In this document: positions 52,432 to 59,755 of the stretch, in pieces | Layout: every line of letters begins with the position of its first letter | How positions within the stretch are numbered: position 1 is the first letter of the stretch | Assembly (NCBI GenBank): GCA_934746015.1 | Contig: CAKVEW010000005.1 | Coordinates: 62,001-126,000 of the forward strand | DNA length: 64,000 bases | Reading direction: 5' to 3' | From: an uncultured Clostridium sp. | GTDB lineage: Bacteria; Bacillota; Clostridia; Clostridiales; Clostridiaceae | Made by a program: the position numbers and the translations under genes | Notes under the pieces: model-generated | The model's database searches: none | What the model saw: only the letters and a program-made list of their open reading frames with translations | Told to the model about the DNA's origin: nothing

Positions 52432-54038
52432 AATTAAATGAAATGGGAGTATCTAATAGAGAATATTTAACAAACCTTGGATATAGCCTTCCTAATTACC
52501 CTAGAGAAAAGATTATAAAAAACACAAAAGAAAATCCTAAATGGATACATTTCGGTGCTGGAAATATATTTCGTGGATTTCAAGCAAATATTGTACAAAA
52601 CCTTTTAAATAATGGAATCATTGATACTGGTCTTATTGTAGCTGAAGGATATGACTATGAAATTATAGATAGGATTAATAAACCCAATGATAATTACAGC
52701 ATTCTAGTTACCTTAAAATCAAATGGTGATATTAATAAAACTATAATAGGAAGTATCGCTGAATCCTTAATAGTTGATGCAGAAAATGAAAATGATTTTA
52801 ATAGATTAAAAGAAATATTCAAAAAGGATTCTCTTCAAATAGCAAGTTTTACAATTACAGAAAAGGGTTATAGCTTAATAGATGGGCACGGTAATATTCT
52901 CCCATCAATCTTAAAAGATATAAATGACGGCCCAGAAAAACCAGGAAGTTATATTGGCAAAATACTATCCCTCCTCTACACCCGCTATAATTCAAGCGAA
53001 AAACCAATTTCTATGGTAAGTATGGATAACTGCTCAAATAACGGAAAGATATTTCATAATTCCCTACTTAAATTAGCTAATAAATGGTGTGAAGCTAAAT
53101 TCGTTGAAAAGGAATTTATTAATTACATTAACAATAAAAATAAAGTTTCATTTCCCTGGACTATGATTGATAAAATAACACCACGTCCATCTATTTCTAT
53201 TGAATCACTTTTAAAAGAGGATGGATTTGAAGATATTGAAGCTATAATAACAAAGAAAAATACCTTTATTGCTCCCTTTGTAAATACAGAGGAATGTGAA
53301 TATTTAGTTATAGAAGATTCCTTTCCAAATAATCGTCCTCCCCTTGAAAAAGCTGGTGTAATATTTACTACAAGAGAAAATGTAGGGAAAGTAGAAAAAA
53401 TGAAAGTTTGCACATGTTTAAATCCACTTCACACAGCTCTTGCAATATTTGGATGCTTACTAAACTATAATTTTATTTCTCAGGAAATGAAAAATATATT
53501 ATTAAGAAAATTAGTTGAATATATTGGATATAATGAGGGGCTCCCTGTAGTAGTAGATCCAGGTATAATAAATCCAAAAGAGTTTATTGATACAGTATTA
53601 AATGTAAGACTTCCCAATCCTTTTATCCCTGATACTCCAGCGAGAATTGCTACGGATACTTCTCTGAAACTATCAATTCGTTTTGGAGAAACAATAAGAG
53701 CTTATAGTACTTCTAAGGATTTAGATGTTTCTGATTTAAAGTTTATCCCTTTAGTATTTGCTGGATGGCTTCGTTATCTTATGGCAATAGATGATAATGG
53801 AAATGATTTTGAATTAAGTCCTGATCCAATGCTAAATCAGTTAACCTCAATTATGTCTTCTATTAAACTTGGTGTTAATAAAAACCCTGAAGAAATATTA
53901 AAACCTATCCTTCAAGATGAAAAAATTTTTGGAGTAGATCTATATAAAGTAAATCTAGCCAATACTGTATGTAATTATTTTAGAGAAATGGTATCTGGAG
54001 TAGGTGCAGTAAAGGCTACATTAGAAAAATATCTATAA
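52428..54038 (+). CDS. uxuB: D-fructuronate reductase (mannitol dehydrogenase family)
   Basis: A 536-residue NAD(P)-dependent polyol dehydrogenase that interconverts fructuronate and mannonate. IHFGAGNIFRGFQANIVQNLL near 37-57 is the nucleotide-binding start, and KVCTCLNPLHTALAIFGCLL near 325-344 holds the catalytic-site signature of the family, with a Lys-Asn-His pattern. Its position between uxuA and uxaC makes fructuronate the substrate. The gene is about 50 residues longer than E. coli UxuB, as in other Firmicutes. Confidence 0.93.
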   Translation: MKLNEMGVSNREYLTNLGYSLPNYPREKIIKNTKENPKWIHFGAGNIFRGFQANIVQNLLNNGIIDTGLIVAEGYDYEIIDRINKPNDNYSILVTLKSNGDINKTIIGSIAESLIVDAENENDFNRLKEIFKKDSLQIASFTITEKGYSLIDGHGNILPSILKDINDGPEKPGSYIGKILSLLYTRYNSSEKPISMVSMDNCSNNGKIFHNSLLKLANKWCEAKFVEKEFINYINNKNKVSFPWTMIDKITPRPSISIESLLKEDGFEDIEAIITKKNTFIAPFVNTEECEYLVIEDSFPNNRPPLEKAGVIFTTRENVGKVEKMKVCTCLNPLHTALAIFGCLLNYNFISQEMKNILLRKLVEYIGYNEGLPVVVDPGIINPKEFIDTVLNVRLPNPFIPDTPARIATDTSLKLSIRFGETIRAYSTSKDLDVSDLKFIPLVFAGWLRYLMAIDDNGNDFELSPDPMLNQLTSIMSSIKLGVNKNPEEILKPILQDEKIFGVDLYKVNLANTVCNYFREMVSGVGAVKATLEKYL

Positions 54039-54048
54039 GGAGATTATT

Positions 54049-55452
54049 ATGAAAGCTTTTATTAATGAAGATTTTTTATTACAATCTACAACTGCTAAAG
54101 CATTATATAAAAACTATGCCAGTAAAATGCCAATTATTGATTATCATAATCATTTAAATCCAAAAGATATCTATGAAGATAAAATATATAATAACTTAGC
54201 AGAAATCTGGCTTGAAGAAGATCATTACAAATGGCGTGCTATGCGTGCATATGGAATTAATGAAGATACTATAACTGGTAACACTTTACCCTATGATAAA
54301 TTTCTAGCTTGGTCAGAAACTGTTCAAAATTTAATTGGAAATCCCCTTTACCATTGGACTCATCTAGAACTTAAGAATTACTTTGAAATTGATAGTATCC
54401 TAACTCCTGATACTTCTAATATGATATGGAAAAAATGTAATGAAAAACTGAATTCACCTAACTATTCAATTCGTAATCTTCTTAAAATGCAGAATATAGA
54501 AGTACTATGTACTACAGATGATCCAATTGATAGTTTAGAATATCATAAAAAGCTTAAAGATGAAAATTTTCAAATAAGAGTCTTCCCTACCTTTCGTCCT
54601 GATAAGGCATTAGATATTGAAAAAGGTGATTTTAACATCTATATCCAAAAATTAAGCGAAGTAAATAAAAAAGATATAACAAGTATTCATGCCTTAATTG
54701 AAACATTAAAAAAGAGACTTTTATATTTTATAGATAATGGTTGCTTTATTAGTGACCATAGCATAGAAAATAATTTTTCTGTATCAGCCTATGAAGAAGA
54801 AGTTAATGATATTTTTAAAAATAGACTATCAGGAATAAAACTTACTACTAATGAATGTGCAAAATATCGTGGATTCTTATTAAAAAAATTAGGATATGAA
54901 TACCATAAGCACAATATAACTATGCAATTGCATATAGGTGCTCTTAGAGATAACTCTACACGTATATTAAAAAATGTAGGTTCTAATTCAGGAATAGATA
55001 GTATTAATGATTTTAATTACGCTAAAGATCTTAGCGAACTATTAAATTCTCTTGATATTACTAATGAACTTCCAAAAACAATATTATTTTGCTTAAATCC
55101 AAAAGATTTAAATATGTTATCTACTATGTGTGGTAATTTTCAAAGTAATGATAAAGAAATTAAAGGGAAAATACAACTTGGAGCTCCATGGTGGTTTTCT
55201 GATAATAAACTAGGAATTGAAAATCACATAGATATACTATCTTCTACTGGTATGCTTTCTACATTTATTGGTATGCTTACTGACTCTAGAAGTTTTTTAT
55301 CTTTTCCAAGGCATGAATACTTTAGAAGAATTTTATGTAATAAAATTGGCTTATTAGTAGATAATGGAGAATATCCATGTGACTTTGATTATCTAGGAAA
55401 ACTAATAGAAAACATTTGTTACTATAATGCTAAAAATTATTTTAACTTATAA
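54049..55452 (+). CDS. uxaC: Glucuronate isomerase
   Basis: A 467-residue amidohydrolase-fold isomerase that converts D-glucuronate to D-fructuronate. MPIIDYHNHLNPKDIYEDK near 28-46 (metal His pair), FLAWSETVQNLIGNPLYHWTHLELKNYF near 83-110, CTTDDPIDSLEYH near 150, MQLHIGALRDNSTR near 293 and GAPWWFSDNKLGIENHID near 379 are UxaC signatures. RBS AAGGAG, 10 nt after uxuB. It is the entry step for glucuronate released by the GH67 enzyme. Confidence 0.97.
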   Translation: MKAFINEDFLLQSTTAKALYKNYASKMPIIDYHNHLNPKDIYEDKIYNNLAEIWLEEDHYKWRAMRAYGINEDTITGNTLPYDKFLAWSETVQNLIGNPLYHWTHLELKNYFEIDSILTPDTSNMIWKKCNEKLNSPNYSIRNLLKMQNIEVLCTTDDPIDSLEYHKKLKDENFQIRVFPTFRPDKALDIEKGDFNIYIQKLSEVNKKDITSIHALIETLKKRLLYFIDNGCFISDHSIENNFSVSAYEEEVNDIFKNRLSGIKLTTNECAKYRGFLLKKLGYEYHKHNITMQLHIGALRDNSTRILKNVGSNSGIDSINDFNYAKDLSELLNSLDITNELPKTILFCLNPKDLNMLSTMCGNFQSNDKEIKGKIQLGAPWWFSDNKLGIENHIDILSSTGMLSTFIGMLTDSRSFLSFPRHEYFRRILCNKIGLLVDNGEYPCDFDYLGKLIENICYYNAKNYFNL

Positions 55453-55537
55453 GAATAGAGTTAAACCCAGATATTTACATAGGATTTATAGTTTTATATA
55501 ATTAATATATATATACATTATTTAGGAGGATCTTTAT

Positions 55538-56359
55538 ATGTCCTATGTTGAGAAAAAACCTATAAAAAGAAGTAAACTTAGATTATTTATGGGTAAAAAT
55601 TATTATACAATTAAAAAGTATATACATTGGTATTTTTCTAATAAATCTTATAGCAAAAAAGTTAGTTCTGACAAAGTTAAATATTTAGTATTTACACACA
55701 AAACTCCTCTTTATAGGAAGCTAAAAAATGTGGACATGTATTTACAAGAAAATAAAGTTGAAAATTTAAAATTAGCTTTAAAAAAACTTAATGGCTTAGA
55801 AATTAATCCTGGTGAATATTTTTCTTATTGGAAAGTTATAGGAAAGCCAAGCTATAGAAAAGGATATAAGGATGGAATAATATTATGCCCTAATGGTAGC
55901 TTTAAATCTGGAGTTGGCGGTGGGCTTTGCCAACTTTCTAATTTAATTTATTGGATGACCCTTCATACTCCTTTAACTGTAACAGAAAGATATAGGCATA
56001 GTCATGATGTCTTTCCAGATATAAAAAGAACACAACCCTTTGGCTCAGGTGCCACTTGTTTCTATAATTATTTAGACTTAGAAATTAAAAATACTACTAA
56101 TACTAAATATCAACTTATACTATTTCTTACTGATAAATACTTAGTTGGTGAATGGAGAGCTTCAAATCCCTGTAACTATATCTATGAAATTTATGAAAAA
56201 GAACATTCCATGACTCCTGGCTTTTTCGGTAATTATATTAGAAACAATATTATTTATAGAAAAGTGTATAACCTAAATAATGAATTAATAGATGACGAAT
56301 ACATTTGCGAAAATCATGCTTTTATGATGTACCAACCTTACCTTAGTAATGTAAAATGA
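55538..56359 (+). CDS. VanW family protein
   Basis: A 273-residue protein. The VanW core lies at about 85-215: LNGLEINPGEYFSYWKVIGKPSYRKGYKDGIIL, GVGGGLCQLSNLIYWMTLHTPLTVTERYRHSHDVFPD and PFGSGATCFYNYLDLEIKNTT. The family was named from vancomycin clusters but is widespread and of unknown function. No van resistance enzymes are nearby. It lies 85 nt after uxaC on the same strand; co-transcription is possible but a functional link is doubtful. Its stop codon lies inside the terminal repeat of a MITE-like element. Confidence 0.85.
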   Translation: MSYVEKKPIKRSKLRLFMGKNYYTIKKYIHWYFSNKSYSKKVSSDKVKYLVFTHKTPLYRKLKNVDMYLQENKVENLKLALKKLNGLEINPGEYFSYWKVIGKPSYRKGYKDGIILCPNGSFKSGVGGGLCQLSNLIYWMTLHTPLTVTERYRHSHDVFPDIKRTQPFGSGATCFYNYLDLEIKNTTNTKYQLILFLTDKYLVGEWRASNPCNYIYEIYEKEHSMTPGFFGNYIRNNIIYRKVYNLNNELIDDEYICENHAFMMYQPYLSNVK

Positions 56360-56538
56360 AGAATGTAGAATGTATAATTAGGGAAAAAACTCCTTGTGGA
56401 GTTTTAGGAAATAAAAGAATGAAGAAATTAAAAAATTAAAAATCCTGATAAGAAAACTCCTTAGGGAGTTTTTTATTTTGCGTAATTTGGTACAAATTAC
56501 TTCAATAATTTTTCATTTTACATTCTTCATTCTTCATT
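56355..56538. mobile_element. MITE-like palindromic intergenic element
   Basis: About 184 bp bounded by 18-bp terminal inverted repeats (AATGAAGAATGTAGAATG and CATTCTTCATTCTTCATT, one mismatch). Inside are three hairpins: AAAACTCC/GGAGTTTT twice (56386-56405 and 56453-56472) and GTAATTTG/CAAATTAC (56482-56500). There is no ORF. Its left end overlaps the vanW stop. Similar short palindromic elements occur in many clostridial genomes, but I cannot confirm further copies here. Confidence 0.55.
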
Positions 56539-56541
56539 TAT

Positions 56542-56564
56542 AAGCTGCTTAGGCAGCTTTTTTT
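56542..56564 (+). terminator. Rho-independent terminator on the plus strand
   Basis: AAGCTGC, TTAG, GCAGCTT followed by TTTTT: a compact stem with tetraloop and U tract. It ends plus-strand transcription from vanW and lies at the stop of the convergent oleate hydratase gene. Confidence 0.85.
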
Positions 56565-58299
56565 AGCTATATGATTTTTTTAATGCTTTCATTATAACTC
56601 TTGGATCTTTTTTATAAGGTGTTACTGGCTCTATTTGTTTGTTTTTTACATCTAATAAAGTGTATACTGCTATTCTAGCAGCACGTACTGAGTATTCTTC
56701 TGTAAATACCATATCTTCAGGAATTTCAACAAATTGACTAATCATTGCAAAGTTTGTTGAACCTTCAGGAACCACATTAGGTCTATCAGTCATCTTTCTT
56801 GGTTGGAATTGAGAATCTATATATGGCATCATACATGGAATTACATTAACTACAGTTTCCATAATTTCATCAATTTCATCCTCAAAATGAAGATGATGTA
56901 ATAGTTCTGTTAATATTTCTTCACCAGTACAATCTCTCATTGGTTTCTTTACATAATCACCAAGCTTATCTGTATAAAGTCCATAACCCCAGAAAATAGT
57001 TGTATCCATTGGTTGATTTTTAAAGTGTGGTTGAGCAGCAACTACTATACTCATTAACCAACTAGAATCCCTAAATGTCATTAAAGCTCCACTTCCAGGT
57101 ATATTTCCTGAAAATTGTTCTATAAGCTTTAATAATTTATTTCCTTTACAAGTTACAGTAAAGCTTTCCCAGTTAGTATTATCAGGATTTCCAAAGAAAG
57201 GTGTAGGATTTCCTAGACCCATTTTTTTCTTTGCTACCTTTTCCCAAAGCTCTGCTGACATTGGTTTTTCAGGTTTATATTCTGGTGCTGTATTAAAATC
57301 TCCTAATGTCGCATTATCTGTCATACATCCATTTGTCATAATGCATATATCATCATCTTTTAATTCTATTATTTTTTCATTTTCTCCATCATTTATGTGA
57401 ATTGCAGTTGCAGTTATCTCTTCTCCTGGTTTAAAATCTATATCTGTTACTATTGCATTTATACTAAAATCTACATTATTTTTAGCTAAATATTCTTTAA
57501 TTGGTAGAATAACTGATTCATATTGATTGTATGTTGTACGAGTAACACCTTCTAAGGTTTCTATACGAGAGAATTCAAATATCATACGATCCATATATCT
57601 CTTAAATTCAAATAAACTAGACCACTTTTGGAAAGCGAAAGTAGTTTGCCACATATACCAGAAATTTGTAGTAAAGAAATGTGGTGTGTCTCTAAACCAG
57701 TCTTCTATAGTTAAATCATCTAATTTTTCTTCTGGCATCATCATTAATTTACCTAAAGCTAAACGATCAGCATTATTGAATCCCATAGTTGTAACATCTA
57801 TTTTATTTCCATACTTATCAACTAAACGTGCTTGTGCATGAGTTGGATGTAGGTGATCAAAATTTAGTATTTCTTCAGTAACACTCATCCCTGGCATATC
57901 AATTGATGGTATAGTACTAAATAACTCCCAGAAATTTTCATAGGTTTCTTCATTTAACATTCTTCCACCACGAACAATAAATCCATTTTCTGCATTCCCT
58001 GCTCCGTCATTACTTCCTCCTAAAATATGAAGGCCTTCAATAATATGAATATTTTCTCCTTTAAAATTACAATCTCTTATTAAATATGCTGCTCCTGCTA
58101 ATGATCCTAATCCTCCACCAACAAAATATGCTTGCCTTCCTTCATTTTCAGCAAAATTTTCACTAAATCTCACAAAAGATTCTTTCTTTTCTTTTTTATC
58201 TATCATCTTTTTTGTAGCAGCTGCTACTGCTGCTGCTCCTGCAATAGCTCCAACAACTATCAAAGGATTTACTTTACTACTTTTTTGTTTTTTACTCAT
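56563..58299 (-). CDS. ohyA: Oleate hydratase with an N-terminal membrane anchor
   Basis: A 578-residue FAD enzyme (myosin-cross-reactive-antigen family) that adds water to the cis-9 double bond of oleic acid, giving 10-hydroxystearate, a detoxification of unsaturated fatty acids. AYFVGGGLGSLAGAAYLIRD near 57-76 is the FAD Rossmann motif, followed by HIIEGLHILGGSNDGAGN and GFIVRGGRMLNEETYENFWEL. The FNNADRLALGKLMM and TTFAFQKWSSLFEFKRYM blocks are conserved. Unusually, residues 13-30 (LIVVGAIAGAAAVAAATK) form a hydrophobic segment followed by a Lys-rich stretch; most family members begin directly before the FAD motif. ATG 58299 follows GAGGGA. Confidence 0.95.
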   Translation of the reverse strand: MSKKQKSSKVNPLIVVGAIAGAAAVAAATKKMIDKKEKKESFVRFSENFAENEGRQAYFVGGGLGSLAGAAYLIRDCNFKGENIHIIEGLHILGGSNDGAGNAENGFIVRGGRMLNEETYENFWELFSTIPSIDMPGMSVTEEILNFDHLHPTHAQARLVDKYGNKIDVTTMGFNNADRLALGKLMMMPEEKLDDLTIEDWFRDTPHFFTTNFWYMWQTTFAFQKWSSLFEFKRYMDRMIFEFSRIETLEGVTRTTYNQYESVILPIKEYLAKNNVDFSINAIVTDIDFKPGEEITATAIHINDGENEKIIELKDDDICIMTNGCMTDNATLGDFNTAPEYKPEKPMSAELWEKVAKKKMGLGNPTPFFGNPDNTNWESFTVTCKGNKLLKLIEQFSGNIPGSGALMTFRDSSWLMSIVVAAQPHFKNQPMDTTIFWGYGLYTDKLGDYVKKPMRDCTGEEILTELLHHLHFEDEIDEIMETVVNVIPCMMPYIDSQFQPRKMTDRPNVVPEGSTNFAMISQFVEIPEDMVFTEEYSVRAARIAVYTLLDVKNKQIEPVTPYKKDPRVIMKALKKSYS

Positions 58300-58405
58300 A
58301 GTATATTCCCTCAACTTTCCTTATAGATTAATCTCTTATATAATATTATTATAGTTTACCCAAATGAAAAAGTATTTAGACAATTATTAATTTTTGTATA
58401 GATAA

Positions 58406-58439
58406 AAATACGATATTCCAAATATAGAATATCGTATTT
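58406..58439 (-). terminator. Terminator of the thioredoxin operon
   Basis: AAATACGATATTC and GAATATCGTATTT are perfectly complementary around CAAATATA. In minus-strand RNA UAUUUUUAUC follows. It lies 10 nt past the reductase stop. Confidence 0.85.
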
Positions 58440-58449
58440 AATATTTATA

Positions 58450-59316
58450 TTATTTCCTAGATATTTCATCTAAATATTTTACTGCACTTAAAGAAGCTAT
58501 ATTACCTTCTCCAGCTGACTTAATATATTGATATGGTTTTCCTACACAATCTCCTGCTGCAAAACAACCAGGTATATTAGTTTTCATTAACCTATCTACA
58601 TTAATATGTCCTTCTTCCATAGCTAATCCTGGCACTAGCTGTCCTGGAGAAATTGAATCTTTTAAAATAAATACAGCATTTGTCTCTATTTCACTATTCT
58701 TTAAAATTAATTTTTTAACTTTCAAATCTCCAACAACTTCTTCTGGCTTATCTTCTACTAATGTTACATTATCATTTAAATTATAATTTCCCTTATACAT
58801 AGGAACATAATATACTTTTCCTGCAATTTCAGAAACATAATTTGTTTCATCCTCAGCTTCCTTATTATGACCTATTATAGTTACAATTTTATTTTTGTAC
58901 AAAGGTGCATCGCAAGTTGCACAATATCCTACACCTTTCCCTAAAAATTCTTCTTCTCCTTTAATAGGTTTTGTATATTCTATTCCAGTAGCTATAATAA
59001 TAGATTTTGCTTCAAAGGTTTTATCATTTGCCATTAAAGCAAAATACTCTCCCATAGCATAAACGCTATTTATTCTTTCCTCTACTATTTCAATGTTCAT
59101 TGTATTTAAATGCTCTTGGAATTTTTCTTTTAATAACTCTCCAGTAACATTAGGAAATCCTAAATAATTATTTATTTTAGGTGCCTTAACTATTTTATTA
59201 GTTAAATTTTTATTGCCAAATATAATAAAATCTTTATTTCTTATTCTTGCATTTAATGCAGCAGATATTCCTGCTGGTCCACTTCCGATAATAGCAATAT
59301 CATATCTTTTATCCAA
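58450..59316 (-). CDS. Thioredoxin reductase, ferredoxin-dependent (FFTR-like) type
   Basis: A 288-residue flavoprotein. FAD motif GSGPAG at residues 11-16, redox pair Cys132 and Cys135 in YCATCDAPLY, and a C-terminal FAD motif FAAGDCVG near 255. The NADPH part of ordinary TrxB is degenerate: the GxGxxA motif is replaced by IIGHNKEAEDE (about 148-158), and the HRRxxxR motif by VYYVPMYKGNY. It is also about 30 residues shorter. This matches the clostridial ferredoxin-dependent flavin thioredoxin reductases, which take electrons from ferredoxin. TTG start after AGAGGTAG, 13 nt behind thioredoxin, its partner. Confidence 0.88.
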   Translation of the reverse strand: MDKRYDIAIIGSGPAGISAALNARIRNKDFIIFGNKNLTNKIVKAPKINNYLGFPNVTGELLKEKFQEHLNTMNIEIVEERINSVYAMGEYFALMANDKTFEAKSIIIATGIEYTKPIKGEEEFLGKGVGYCATCDAPLYKNKIVTIIGHNKEAEDETNYVSEIAGKVYYVPMYKGNYNLNDNVTLVEDKPEEVVGDLKVKKLILKNSEIETNAVFILKDSISPGQLVPGLAMEEGHINVDRLMKTNIPGCFAAGDCVGKPYQYIKSAGEGNIASLSAVKYLDEISRK

Positions 59317-59329
59317 AGTTCTACCTCTA

Positions 59330-59644
59330 TTATAGATGCTTAACTACAGCTGCCTTTAAAGAATCCTTTGGCATAAATCCTACTAAAGTATCAACTGGAG
59401 TACCATTTTTAAATATCATTAAAGTCGGAATACTTGAAATTTGATATTTATTTGCTAGGTTTTCATTTTCATCAACATCAATTTTTACAAATCTTGCGTT
59501 GCTAACTTCTTTAGAAACCTCTTCAACAACTGGCGCAATCATTTTACATGGACCACACCAAGTAGCCCAAAAATCAACTAACACTACTCCTTCATAATTT
59601 AATACTACTTCATTAAAATCTACTTCTGATACATGTTGAACCAT
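59330..59644 (-). CDS. trxA: Thioredoxin
   Basis: A 104-residue protein with the active site FWATWCGPCKM (Cys30 and Cys33) and the cis-Pro in ISSIPTLMIFKNG near 74. It reduces cytoplasmic disulfides and is reduced by the downstream flavoprotein. RBS AGGAGG 8 nt upstream. The promoter leader carries a CsoR/CstR-type dyad. Confidence 0.96.
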   Translation of the reverse strand: MVQHVSEVDFNEVVLNYEGVVLVDFWATWCGPCKMIAPVVEEVSKEVSNARFVKIDVDENENLANKYQISSIPTLMIFKNGTPVDTLVGFMPKDSLKAAVVKHL

Positions 59645-59663
59645 ATAAATCTACCTCCTAATA

Positions 59664-59680
59664 TACCCCTACAGGGTATT
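59664..59680 (-). promoter_or_regulatory. CsoR/CstR-type operator in the trxA leader
   Basis: ATACCCC, TAC, AGGGTAT is a near-perfect G/C-tract dyad of the kind bound by the CsoR/CstR/RcnR/FrmR family (copper, persulfide, nickel or formaldehyde sensors). It stands out in this A/T background. It lies a few bases after the predicted start site and directly before the Shine-Dalgarno. No CsoR-family gene is in the window. Confidence 0.6.
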
Positions 59681-59692
59681 CGTTAATTAATT

Positions 59693-59722
59693 TTACTATA
59701 TATTCATTTAACTAGTCAAGAT
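59693..59722 (-). promoter_or_regulatory. Predicted promoter of the trxA operon
   Basis: Minus strand: -35 TTGACT (about 59717-59722), an 18-bp spacer and -10 TAAAAT (about 59693-59698). The transcript would start just upstream of the CsoR-like dyad. Confidence 0.55.
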
Positions 59723-59755
59723 TCTCTATAGGTATTCTGTCCATTATCTATAATT

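Noticed and set aside
55538..56359. Vancomycin-resistance locus (VanW, VanZ-like at 36.3 kb)
   Set aside because: No VanA/H/X/Y/T ligase or peptidase genes; both families are common in susceptible Firmicutes, and the VanZ-like gene is broken.
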